A model generated the notes under the pieces. It saw only the letters and a list, made by a program, of their open reading frames with translations, had not been told where the DNA came from and did not search any database. From positions 1 through 36,489 of the forward strand of contig CAJUJN010000044.1 of the NCBI GenBank assembly GCA_910586775.1: a stretch of DNA of 36,489 nucleotides. The letters are read 5' to 3'. This stretch comes from an uncultured Acetatifactor sp. (GTDB lineage Bacteria > Bacillota > Clostridia > Lachnospirales > Lachnospiraceae). A program made the position numbers and the translations under genes. Below are positions 16,678 to 24,872 of this stretch, one piece after another. Every line of letters starts with the position of its first letter. Position 1 is the stretch's first letter.

Positions 16678-18177
16678 ATGAGTGACACATCCAAGTATTA
16701 TGGTGAAAACGGTATTCACCGCGTCCCGTTATGGCGTATCGGCGGGTTTGCGCTGAACAATACTGCAACGAACCTGTATCTGTTCCTGATGAACTATGTG
16801 GCATACTATCTGGGCGGTTTCGCCGGAGTGGCCACAGTGACGGCCTCCAGCTTTGCAATGATGATGCGTATCTGGGACGGCGTGACGGATCCTTTTATCG
16901 GATTCGTGGTTGACAAGACCAACGGCAGGTTCGGAAAGAACCGGCCTTTTATGCTAATCGGCAATGTGATTCTGTTGGTGATGAGTTTTATCATGTACCA
17001 TGTGACTCATCTGCTGCCGGAGAACAATGCGCTCCGCTTCGGATTCTTCATTGTCATCGCGGCAGTTTACTATGTGGGCTATACTTTCCAGTGCGTGGTC
17101 ACCAAGTCGGCCCAGAGCTGTCTGACCAATGACCCCAGGCAGAGGCCGTTGTTTGCTGTTTTTGACGGTATCTACAATACCTTCCTGTGGACCGGATTTG
17201 CGATTCTGGCAGCCAATCTGCTGGCCAAGCATACCACTCCGGATCTGGACGGCATCCTCACCACGGGCTTCTACCATGATTTATGGCTGATTACGGCTGT
17301 CCTCAGCGCCATTTTTACCGCTATCGCCGTGTTCTCCATAGCGCCCAAGGACAGGAGTGAATTCTTCGGAACCGGCAAGGCGGTCAAGGTGGGCCTGAAA
17401 GACTACTGGGAGACCTTGAAAGGAAACCGGGCCATCCAGATGCTGGTGGTATCTGCTTCCACCGATAAGCTGGCTTCTTCCGCCAAGACCAGCGCGGTTA
17501 CCATCGTCCTGTTCGGTGTGGTGGCCGGAAACTTCGCTCTGAACGGAACGCTGACAGGCTTTGTATCCATACCCAGTACGACTCTCCTGATCTGCGGCGT
17601 GGCGGGACTTGCCACCACCCTGGGACAGAGGAAGGCCATGCTGATCGGCTCCTGGGGGGAAATCATTGTATGCGGCCTGCTGAGCGCTCTCTGGATATTC
17701 GGAGATCCCATGAGTATGAACGGCGCGGACGGCAGTCTGAAGTGGGGATATTTTGCAATCCTTTATGTGGTGCTCAGCATCGTGCAGGGGGGGTTCCAGG
17801 GTGTCGCCGGCAATATCGTGATTCCCATGACGGCAGACTGTGCGGATTATGAGGTGTACCGTACCGGGAAATATGTGCCAGGCATGATGGGAACCCTGTT
17901 CAGCTTCGTGGATAAGATTATTTCTTCGCTGGCACCCATGGTGGCAGGCTTGATGTTCGCGGCCATCGGGTTTAAGGATCAGCTTCCCAACGCCAGTACG
18001 CCTTACAGTACATCTTTGCTCTATGTGTCGGTATTTCTGGCATACGGCATGATCATTATAGGTTGTCTGTGCAATGTGGTGGCCCTCAAATTCTATCCGC
18101 TGACCAAGGAGAAAATGGAATCTATTCAGGCCGAGGTTGCGGCAATCAAGGCAAAAGCAATGAAAGAATCTGCGTAG
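16678..18177 (+). CDS. GPH family sugar:cation symporter (MFS)
   Basis: The 499-residue protein has about twelve hydrophobic segments. It shows hallmarks of the glycoside-pentoside-hexuronide:cation symporters: an N-terminal YGVG-like start (YYGENGIHRV), the loop motif WDGVTDPFIGFVVDKTNGRFGKNRPF, and a mid-protein AKTSAV segment. It would bring glycosides or hexuronides across the cytoplasmic membrane with Na+ or H+. Its place directly behind a cytoplasmic GH2 enzyme suggests that it imports that enzyme's substrate. ATG 16678 is preceded by AGGAG. Confidence 0.94.
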   Translation: MSDTSKYYGENGIHRVPLWRIGGFALNNTATNLYLFLMNYVAYYLGGFAGVATVTASSFAMMMRIWDGVTDPFIGFVVDKTNGRFGKNRPFMLIGNVILLVMSFIMYHVTHLLPENNALRFGFFIVIAAVYYVGYTFQCVVTKSAQSCLTNDPRQRPLFAVFDGIYNTFLWTGFAILAANLLAKHTTPDLDGILTTGFYHDLWLITAVLSAIFTAIAVFSIAPKDRSEFFGTGKAVKVGLKDYWETLKGNRAIQMLVVSASTDKLASSAKTSAVTIVLFGVVAGNFALNGTLTGFVSIPSTTLLICGVAGLATTLGQRKAMLIGSWGEIIVCGLLSALWIFGDPMSMNGADGSLKWGYFAILYVVLSIVQGGFQGVAGNIVIPMTADCADYEVYRTGKYVPGMMGTLFSFVDKIISSLAPMVAGLMFAAIGFKDQLPNASTPYSTSLLYVSVFLAYGMIIIGCLCNVVALKFYPLTKEKMESIQAEVAAIKAKAMKESA

Positions 18178-18320
18178 AGTTGCCGTGAAGGATGTACATA
18201 AAGACATAAGGGCTGCAGAAGCAGCGTGTTATGAGTCCGTAGCCTGAGCAGGTATTTTGCCAGGTGTGGCGGCATTAAAGCGGGTTTCAGGATGGTTATA
18301 AAGAATAAAGGAGTGCCGGC

Positions 18321-18698
18321 ATGAAGAAGACAAATTCCGGTAAGGCGAAAAAGGAAGAGGTTACGATGGAGGAATACCTTGCCGCGAAAGCGGAGTTGGA
18401 CGCCGTGAGGGAGGAATACGGCGTCAGGCCCAGGGAGGGAAGAATCTCCAGAGCCATCTCGGAATTCTTTAACAAGAGGGATGTAAGAGAGCAGCAGACG
18501 GTAAACCGGAAAAAGTATCTGTTGTTGGCGCTTTTCACCGGATGGATGGGCGGGCATCGCTTTTATGCCAGACAGTGGGTGGTAGCTGTCCTGTACCTGG
18601 CCCTTTTCTGGACCGGATTTCCACTGGCGATGACGATCATAGATCTGCTGGCGGCGATTCCCAAGGAAACGGATAAAGATGGAAATATCTGCGTATAA
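18321..18698 (+). CDS. TM2 domain-containing membrane protein
   Basis: The 125-residue protein has a charged, cytoplasmic N-terminal half (residues 1-65) followed by a TM2 domain: KKYLLLALFTGWMGGHRFYA, then a second helix WVVAVLYLALFWTGFPLAM. The GG-H-R-FY turn between the two helices is the family signature. TM2 proteins are small two-helix membrane proteins with no agreed biochemical role. GGAG lies about eight bases before ATG 18321. It sits between the symporter and the GH3 gene in the same direction, but nothing links it to sugar use. Confidence 0.85.
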   Translation: MKKTNSGKAKKEEVTMEEYLAAKAELDAVREEYGVRPREGRISRAISEFFNKRDVREQQTVNRKKYLLLALFTGWMGGHRFYARQWVVAVLYLALFWTGFPLAMTIIDLLAAIPKETDKDGNICV

Positions 18699-18747
18699 TA
18701 TGTTTTACATGAAAAAATGGTTCACAGAGCGGATGTTCAGAGAGTTA

Positions 18748-18799
18748 GGCGGGACTTTTTCTACCAGAGAGACGGATGGTGGTGGCAACAGGTTCCGCC
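18748..18799 (+). other. Nested hairpin upstream of the GH3 gene
   Basis: GGCGGGAC (18748-18755) pairs with GTTCCGCC (18792-18799) and CTACCA (18761-18766) pairs with TGGTGG (18777-18782), with G-U pairs in both stems. It is followed by GAAACTTTAAATTC, not a clear T-run. It may be a weak terminator behind the TM2 gene or part of the GH3 leader. Confidence 0.35.
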
Positions 18800-18913
18800 G
18801 AAACTTTAAATTCAAACTGGTAAAATATGGATGTGTGTCAGAGCGGTGCAGATTATGAGAATCTGTATCAAAGAAAGCTGTATTGTGCATAGAAGAAAGG
18901 AGAGGATTGCAAA

Positions 18914-20689
18914 ATGGTTGATATGAAAGCGAAGCCCTTTTATTTGTCAGACGAGGACTGTAAATGGGTGGAGGACACAATCGCAGGGATGACATTGGAG
19001 GAGAAGATTGGGCAGCTGTTCTTCAATATGGGCTCCAGCAGGGATGAGGAATATCTGAAGATGACGGTGAATAAATACCATATCGGAGGAATCCGTTACA
19101 ATCCCGCCACGGCGGACGAGGTGTATGAGCAGAACCGCATTCTCCAGGAGAACAGCAAGATTCCGCTGATCATTGCCTGCAATACCGAGAGCGGCGGAGA
19201 CGGTGCCTGTGTGGACGGTACCGCCATCGGCAGCCAGGTCAAAATCGGCGCAACCCGCAATGAACAGTATGCGTACAATCTGGGCTATATGTCCAATAAG
19301 GAGGCAGCAACCATCGGATGTAATCTCTCCTTTGCACCTGTGAGCGACATACTGTATAACTGGGAGAATCCTGTCATCGGTATCCGTACTTACGGAAACG
19401 ATGTGGACAGGGTTGCCGGGATGACCAAAGCGTACATGGATGGCGCTCATGCCAATCCGGGCTTTTGCTGTGCGGCAAAGCATTTTCCCGGCGACGGGCT
19501 GGATTTCAGAGATCAGCATGTGGCCAACAGTGTGAATGATTTCAGCTGTGAGGAGTGGGACGCTACTTTTGGAAAAGTCTATCAGAATCTGATCGACAAC
19601 GGTCTGGAAGCCATCATGGCAGGGCATATCATGCAGCCTGATTATACAAGGCATTTCAACCCGGAGATTGCCGATGACGATATTATGCCCGCAACGCTTT
19701 CACCGGAGCTGATTAACGGACTGCTGCGCACAAAGCTTGGCTTTAACGGCATGGTGCTGACGGACGCTTCCCATATGGTGGGACTGACCTGCCGTATGAA
19801 ACGCTGCGATCTGATGCCTGCAGCAATCGCAGCCGGCGTGGACATGTTTTTGTTCTTCAATGATATGGACGAGGACTTCGAAGCAATGAAGCAGGGATAT
19901 CTGGACGGAAGAATCACGGAGGAGCGTCTGAATGATGCGCTTCATCGGATACTTGCCCTGAAGGCTCATATGGGATTGCATAAAAAGGCAAAGACAGAGT
20001 TGGTTCCTCCCAGAGACCAGATACACGAGATTATCGGCTGTGCGGAGCACAAAGCCATGCAGAAGGAGATTTCCGACAAGGCTGTGACCCTGGTGAAGTA
20101 CAAGGATAAAGATGTTCTGCCTGTGACCCCGGAGAAGTATAAACGCATCATGATTGTCTATGTAAAGGGCCTGGAAGCACCGGGACTGGGAGCGCTCATG
20201 GGAAAGAACAAGGTGTCGCCTGCGGAGAAGCTGCGGGAAAGGCTGGAGACCCGGGGATTTGAAGTGTTTATTTATGAAAGCCCCATCCAGAAGCTGATGA
20301 AGCAGATGGAGGAAGGCGGAAAGCCGGATATTAATCTTTATTTTGCGGGCAAGGATGCCATCAGAGATTTTGTGGCAAAGCAGGATCTGATTATTACCCT
20401 GGTGGACATTCCGGGCGGTTTTCAGCCGGTGGCAAGGCCTGCTTTCGGCATGACAAAGGGTGGCGGAGAGATTCCCTGGTATGTGCATGAGATTCCTGTA
20501 ATCGTTATCGGCACGAAACAGCCGTTTGTATTGGCAGACATTCCTCAGGCCCGCACATATATCAATACCTATGACGTACTGGATACCACTTTTGACGCGC
20601 TGGTGGAAAAGCTGACCACAGGGCCGGAAGCATTTACGGGACAGGACCCTGTGGACTCCTTCTGCGGTTTGTGGGATACCAGGCTGTAA
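18914..20689 (+). CDS. Glycoside hydrolase family 3 protein
   Basis: The 591-residue enzyme matches GH3 (beta-glucosidase / beta-N-acetylhexosaminidase). Residues about 15-360 form the TIM barrel with MTLEEKIGQLFF at its start. The probable nucleophile is D284 in VLTDASHMVG. AKHFPGDG is followed by a D200-x-H202 pair, the Asp-His dyad typical of the NagZ-like branch, so a hexosaminidase or a phosphorylase-like member is possible. The C-terminal part (about 390-590) is the second GH3 sandwich domain. There is no signal peptide, so it is cytoplasmic. ATG 18914 is preceded by AAAGGAGAGG. Confidence 0.9.
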   Translation: MVDMKAKPFYLSDEDCKWVEDTIAGMTLEEKIGQLFFNMGSSRDEEYLKMTVNKYHIGGIRYNPATADEVYEQNRILQENSKIPLIIACNTESGGDGACVDGTAIGSQVKIGATRNEQYAYNLGYMSNKEAATIGCNLSFAPVSDILYNWENPVIGIRTYGNDVDRVAGMTKAYMDGAHANPGFCCAAKHFPGDGLDFRDQHVANSVNDFSCEEWDATFGKVYQNLIDNGLEAIMAGHIMQPDYTRHFNPEIADDDIMPATLSPELINGLLRTKLGFNGMVLTDASHMVGLTCRMKRCDLMPAAIAAGVDMFLFFNDMDEDFEAMKQGYLDGRITEERLNDALHRILALKAHMGLHKKAKTELVPPRDQIHEIIGCAEHKAMQKEISDKAVTLVKYKDKDVLPVTPEKYKRIMIVYVKGLEAPGLGALMGKNKVSPAEKLRERLETRGFEVFIYESPIQKLMKQMEEGGKPDINLYFAGKDAIRDFVAKQDLIITLVDIPGGFQPVARPAFGMTKGGGEIPWYVHEIPVIVIGTKQPFVLADIPQARTYINTYDVLDTTFDALVEKLTTGPEAFTGQDPVDSFCGLWDTRL

Positions 20690-20774
20690 GGGAAGAGAGT
20701 ATCCGGCCTGACCCTGGTTGCACTGTAATAGAAAGACGTATTTTCGGAAAAGATATACGTGATTCAGGTTATTG

Positions 20775-20803
20775 TTTTCATTCGGTAAGACAAGTGTTAT
20801 AAT
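20775..20803 (+). promoter_or_regulatory. Promoter of the uxuA leader
   Basis: TTTTCA at 20775-20780 and TATAAT at 20798-20803 are 17 bases apart. Transcription would begin about 20810, just before the tandem repeats, making a leader of about 335 bases ahead of uxuA. Confidence 0.6.
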
Positions 20804-20832
20804 AATACAGTATCTACCCTGTCCGGTGCCCC

Positions 20833-21128
20833 GAGGATTTACGGACGCATCACTTGGCGGCAGGAAATTCCCGACCATGAGTTGGCACTGGGCAGGGATG
20901 CTGCGGAACTGGAAAACAGCAGTATCCTCATTCAGTACCCCGAGGATTTACGGACGCATTACTAAGCGGCCGGAAATTCTTTGCCGTGAATTGGTGCTGG
21001 GTGGGGATACTGCGGAACTGGAAAACAGCAGTATCCCCATTCAGTACCCAGAGGATTTACGGACGCATTACTAAGCGGCCGGAAATTCTCTGCCGTGAAT
21101 TGGTGCTGGGTGGGGATACTGCGGAACT
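20833..21128 (+). repeat. Tandem repeat, 109-bp period, 2.7 copies
   Basis: Copies start with GAGGATTTACGG at 20833, 20942 and 21051. The second and third copies differ at one of 78 shared positions, while the first is about 81 percent identical. The third copy stops at 21128, seven bases before the uxuA ribosome binding site AGGAGG. A possible degenerate tail of an earlier copy (CAGTATC at 20808-20814) precedes the first. In copy 2 an 11-bp perfect hairpin forms (21003-21013 with 21028-21038); copy 1 keeps it through G-U pairs and copy 3 has only the left arm. The period is not a multiple of three, so the array is not a protein repeat, and it has no spacers, so it is not CRISPR. Confidence 0.9.
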
Positions 21129-21146
21129 TGTAATAGGAGGAACTAT

Positions 21147-22232
21147 ATGGGAATGCAAATGGGTTTTCGCTGGTACGGCGAAGGCAACGACGACATTAAA
21201 TTGTCGGACATTAAGCAGATTCCGGGTGTGACCAGCATCGTATGGGCACTGCATAACAAGATGCCCGGCGAAGTCTGGGAAGTGGAAGAGATTGCGGAAG
21301 TACAAAAGCAATTGGAGCCCTATGGCTTTAATATGGACGTGGTAGAGTCGGTGAATGTCCATGATGACATCAAGATCGGTCTGCCCAGCAGAGACGGATA
21401 TATTGCAAATTATATCCAGACCATCCGCAATCTTTCCAAATTCGGAGTTAAGGTAATCTGCTATAACTTCATGCCGGTATTTGACTGGACACGTACTGAT
21501 CTGTTCCATCCGGTGGGAGACGGCTCCACGGCTTTATATTATGAGGCAGGCAAGATTCATGACGATCCGAAGGAGATGGCGGATTATATCCTGAACAATC
21601 TTCATGGGCTGACTTTCCCCGGGTGGGAGCCGGAGCGCATGGCGAAGCTGGATGAACTTTTTGAGGCTTATAAGCCGGTGACCAAGGAGAAGCTGTGGGA
21701 GAATCTGAAATATTTCCTGGAGCAGCTGATGCCTGTCTGCCATGAGTGTGATATCAAAATGGCGATTCACATGGACGACCCGCCATGGGATATTTTCGGA
21801 TTGCCCCGCCTGTTGGTGGATGCCGCATCCGTGGATAAATTCCTTGCCATGGTGGATGATCCCTACAACTGTCTGACATTGTGCTCCGGCAGCTTAAACG
21901 CAAATCCGGAAAATAATGTGGCAAATATCGTGCGCAAGCATTGCGAACGCATTGCTTTTGCCCATATCCGCAATGTCAAGCATTTCGAGAACGGTGATTT
22001 CTCGGAAGCCAGCCATCGTGACTGCGACGGTGATACAGGCGTTCTGGATATTGTAAAGGCATATCATGACTGCGGCTTTAACGGTTATATCCGTCCTGAC
22101 CATGGACGTCATCTGTGGAATGAAGGCCCCGGCAATGTGCGTCCCGGCTATGGTCTGTATGACCGGGCGTTGGGAATCATGTATATGTGGGGCATCTGGG
22201 ACATGCTTGACAAACTGGAAGAGCAGAAATAA
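21147..22232 (+). CDS. uxuA: Mannonate dehydratase
   Basis: The 361-residue enzyme removes water from D-mannonate to give 2-keto-3-deoxy-D-gluconate in the glucuronate pathway. It is a cytoplasmic TIM-barrel metalloenzyme. Family signatures include the N-terminal MGFRWYGEGND, SIVWALHNKMPGEVW, VICYNFMPVFDWTRT and the metal-site region KMAIHMDDPPWDIFGLPR, and the C-terminal IRPDHGRHLWNE. The length is normal. ATG 21147 has AGGAGG six bases upstream, right after the truncated third repeat copy. It is followed by uxuB, 166 bp away, in the usual order. Confidence 0.97.
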   Translation: MGMQMGFRWYGEGNDDIKLSDIKQIPGVTSIVWALHNKMPGEVWEVEEIAEVQKQLEPYGFNMDVVESVNVHDDIKIGLPSRDGYIANYIQTIRNLSKFGVKVICYNFMPVFDWTRTDLFHPVGDGSTALYYEAGKIHDDPKEMADYILNNLHGLTFPGWEPERMAKLDELFEAYKPVTKEKLWENLKYFLEQLMPVCHECDIKMAIHMDDPPWDIFGLPRLLVDAASVDKFLAMVDDPYNCLTLCSGSLNANPENNVANIVRKHCERIAFAHIRNVKHFENGDFSEASHRDCDGDTGVLDIVKAYHDCGFNGYIRPDHGRHLWNEGPGNVRPGYGLYDRALGIMYMWGIWDMLDKLEEQK

Positions 22233-22398
22233 ATTCAGTGAAACCGCTTGGATAGTACTGTGAAAATCCTGTATCTTGCCTGTGGAAACTATGTGGTCAG
22301 AAAAATGTTTTGATTCTCTGGCAGGACATCCGTATGCTGCATTCCGGAGGGAAGGGGACATCCAGGCAGATTTCAGGAAAGGAAAGGTGTTGATTGCA

Positions 22399-23982
22399 AT
22401 GAAATTGCTTGATATTAAGAATGGTATCGGCTCCCAGTGGGCTGAAAAAGGGTATCAGATGCCGCAGTTTGACATTGAGGCGGTGAGGGCGAAGACACAC
22501 GAAGCGCCTGTGTGGGTGCATTTTGGCGCAGGAAACCTGTTTCGTGCATTTCCGGCGGCTATTTTGCAGCAGACACTGGATTCGGGGAAATATGACAGAG
22601 GTGTCATTGTCGCGGAAGGATTTGATTTTGAAATTATCGACAAGGCATATGCGCCTTATGATAACTTAAGCCTGCTTGTGTGTCTGCAGTCTGACGGCAA
22701 TATCCAGAAGAAGGTTATCGCTTCCGTGACGGAGAGCCTGAAGGCGGATGCGCAGTTTGAAGCTGACTGGGCAAGGTTGGCGGAGATTTTCGCAAATCCC
22801 AGCCTGCAGATGATTTCCTTTACCATTACGGAGAAGGGCTACGGGGTGGCGCCTGCGGATCTGGAGAGAGGCCTGAAGCCGGTGCTGATCATGGGTAAGG
22901 TAACGCTGCTTCTGTATGAGCGCTTCCTGGCGGGAAGGCTGCCGCTGACGGTGCAGAGCATGGATAACTGTTCCCATAATGGAGACAGGGTGAAAGCTGC
23001 CGTTATTGCCTATGCGTCCAGATGGGCGGAAGAGGGACTGGTTCCCGGGGAGTTTCTGGAATATGTACAGGATTCTTCCAAGGTGACTTATCCCTGGAGC
23101 ATGATAGACAAGATTACGCCCAGGCCGGACGAGAAAGTTCAGAAGATGCTGGCTGAGGACGGATTTGAAGACAACTATACCATCATTACGGATAAGCGTA
23201 CCTATACGGCTCCTTTTGTCAATGCCGAGGAGACGGAATATCTGGTGATCGAGGATGATTACACCAACGGACGTCCTCCTCTGGAGTTGGGCGGCGTGTT
23301 GTACGTGGACAGGGAGACAGTGGATAAGGTGGAGCGGATGAAAGTTTGCACCTGCCTGAACCCGCTGCATACGGCAATGTCTATTTACGGCTGTATCCTG
23401 GGATATGACCTGATTTCTGCGGAGATGGATGATGAAGATATCAGAGGGCTAATCACCAAGCTGGGCCATATCGAGGCAATGCCTGTGGTGGTGGACCCCG
23501 GTGTGCTGAAGCCGGCTGACTTTATCGATGCCGTGCTGAACCGCCGTCTGCCTAATCCGTTCATGCCCGATGCGCCTCAGCGTATTGCTACGGATACCAG
23601 CCAGAAGATTCCTATCCGGTTCGGTGAGACTATCAAGGCTTATCAGGCGCGGGGATTGAATATGGATGATCTGGTGCTGCTGCCGTTGGTGTTGGCGGGA
23701 TATGCGCGTTATCTGAAGGGTGTCGACGATGAAGGAAAGGCTTTCGAGCCGTCTCCGGATCCGTTGCTGGAAGAGCTGCGCGCTATCGTTGCCCCGTTGA
23801 AAGTGGAAGAGGGAGAGCAGGACTTCTCCTGTCTGAAAGCTTTGTACAGCCGTAAGGATGTATTTGGCGTGGATTTGTACGCTGCCGGATTAGGTGAGCG
23901 TATTGAGGGAATGGCCGCGGAACTGTTTGCCGGTCCCGGAGCAGTGCGCAGGACGCTGCACAAATATGTCTCCGCGCGTTAA
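22399..23982 (+). CDS. uxuB: D-fructuronate reductase (mannitol dehydrogenase family)
   Basis: The 527-residue protein belongs to the long-chain mannitol dehydrogenase family and would reduce D-fructuronate to D-mannonate with NADH, one step before UxuA. Visible signatures are the nucleotide-binding FGAGNLFRAF (residues about 42-51), the FTITEKGY motif with catalytic-type K146, DNCSHNGDRV, and CTCLNPLHTAM. ATG 22399 is preceded by GGAAAGG, and the homologous region begins at MKLLDIKNGI. An in-frame ATG at 22288 would add residues that look unrelated to the family. Neighbouring uxuA supports fructuronate over mannitol as the substrate. Confidence 0.93.
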   Translation: MKLLDIKNGIGSQWAEKGYQMPQFDIEAVRAKTHEAPVWVHFGAGNLFRAFPAAILQQTLDSGKYDRGVIVAEGFDFEIIDKAYAPYDNLSLLVCLQSDGNIQKKVIASVTESLKADAQFEADWARLAEIFANPSLQMISFTITEKGYGVAPADLERGLKPVLIMGKVTLLLYERFLAGRLPLTVQSMDNCSHNGDRVKAAVIAYASRWAEEGLVPGEFLEYVQDSSKVTYPWSMIDKITPRPDEKVQKMLAEDGFEDNYTIITDKRTYTAPFVNAEETEYLVIEDDYTNGRPPLELGGVLYVDRETVDKVERMKVCTCLNPLHTAMSIYGCILGYDLISAEMDDEDIRGLITKLGHIEAMPVVVDPGVLKPADFIDAVLNRRLPNPFMPDAPQRIATDTSQKIPIRFGETIKAYQARGLNMDDLVLLPLVLAGYARYLKGVDDEGKAFEPSPDPLLEELRAIVAPLKVEEGEQDFSCLKALYSRKDVFGVDLYAAGLGERIEGMAAELFAGPGAVRRTLHKYVSAR

Positions 23983-24032
23983 AGTTTTGCGGAAAATCAT
24001 TTTGTAGATAATGTATATGTAAATAAAACAAT

Positions 24033-24093
24033 AACCGCCGCATGAAAGGGTCAGCATACCGTTTTTCCGTGTATGCCTGTTCTTGCGGCGGTT
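24033..24093. terminator. Long hairpin between uxuB and yqeG
   Basis: AACCGCCGCA (24033-24042) pairs perfectly with TGCGGCGGTT (24084-24093), and GCATAC pairs with GTATGC inside. The plus-strand tail is only moderately T-rich, whereas the minus strand would read ATTGTTTTATTT. It marks the boundary of the uxu unit and probably ends its transcription. Confidence 0.6.
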
Positions 24094-24143
24094 CTGGTTT
24101 AGCTGCAGTCCCTGTTCTCCTTTTCTTTTTTTGGAAAACACTC

Positions 24144-24173
24144 TTGAAATATGCCTGTGGGGCATGCTATATT
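24144..24173 (+). promoter_or_regulatory. Promoter of yqeG-aroE-aroKQ with operator-like repeat
   Basis: TTGAAA (24144-24149) and TATATT (24168-24173) are separated by 18 bases. The spacer contains an inverted repeat, ATGCC-N5-GGCAT (24151-24165), that could bind a dimeric repressor or be coincidental. Transcription would start about 70 bases before yqeG. Confidence 0.6.
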
Positions 24174-24248
24174 GATAGAGGTGTCGGCGGCCGGGGAGTA
24201 CCGGGAGCGGCTGAGGAGAAGCAGACTGGAACTGGCGGAGGACAGGGT

Positions 24249-24770
24249 ATGTTGGAGACATTTTATCCGGATCACGAGGCGGAAAGCACGTATGGGCTTG
24301 CTTATGAAAGTTTTTATGAAAAGGGCTTCCGGGGGATTATTTTTGATATAGACAATACATTGGTGCCCCATGGCGCCCCGGCGGACAAGGCAGCGGTGGA
24401 GTTGTTTGCGCGGCTGCATGAGATGGGCTTTGAGACGTTGCTTCTGTCGAACAATAAGGAACCCAGGGTAAAGAGTTTTGCGGAGAGCGTGGGGGCAGAA
24501 TATATTTTTAGGGCAGGAAAGCCCGGAAAGGCGGGTTACCAGAAGGCCATGGAGCGTATGGGGACCGTGCCGGAGACCACACTGTTTGTGGGAGACCAGC
24601 TTTTCACGGATGTGTGGGGAGCGAAGAAGGCCGGAATCGTGACTTACCTGGTAAAGCCTATCCATCCCAGGGAGGAAATTCAGATTGTATTAAAGCGCCG
24701 CCTGGAGTGGATTGTTCTGTTTTTTTATCACAGGAGGGCAGCAAAAGCAGAGAAGAAAAGAGGCAGGTAA
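24249..24770 (+). CDS. yqeG: YqeG family HAD IIIA-type phosphatase
   Basis: The 173-residue protein has all HAD motifs: D33 and D35 in FDIDNTLVP, the SNN motif at 67-69, K91 in RAGKPGK and GDQLFTDVWG with D116 and D121. The short cap-less form and the C-terminal basic helix are typical of YqeG, whose Bacillus relatives lie in an operon with aroE and yqeH. ATG 24249 is preceded by GGAGG. An in-frame reading from 24042 would overlap the promoter at 24144-24173, so it is rejected. aroE follows at 102 bp. The natural substrate is not established. Confidence 0.93.
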   Translation: MLETFYPDHEAESTYGLAYESFYEKGFRGIIFDIDNTLVPHGAPADKAAVELFARLHEMGFETLLLSNNKEPRVKSFAESVGAEYIFRAGKPGKAGYQKAMERMGTVPETTLFVGDQLFTDVWGAKKAGIVTYLVKPIHPREEIQIVLKRRLEWIVLFFYHRRAAKAEKKRGR

Positions 24771-24872
24771 GCGGGTGCGGCAGGCGGCATGCAGATGGCG
24801 TGCAGACGATTTGCATTAAAATCCCGCCTGAAAGAAACCTGCACTTCAGACCAGAACAGGAGAAAAGATATC

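Noticed and set aside
20833..21128. CRISPR array
   Set aside because: Units are contiguous, 109 bp long and have no variable spacers; no cas genes are present.
20772..21231. Open frames of 80-100 codons running through the tandem repeat
   Set aside because: The 109-bp period is not a multiple of three, so each copy is read in another frame; no ribosome binding sites; the frames overlap the promoter and uxuA.
24042..24248. 69-residue N-terminal extension of YqeG
   Set aside because: It overlaps a hairpin and the promoter; YqeG homology and a ribosome binding site begin at ATG 24249.
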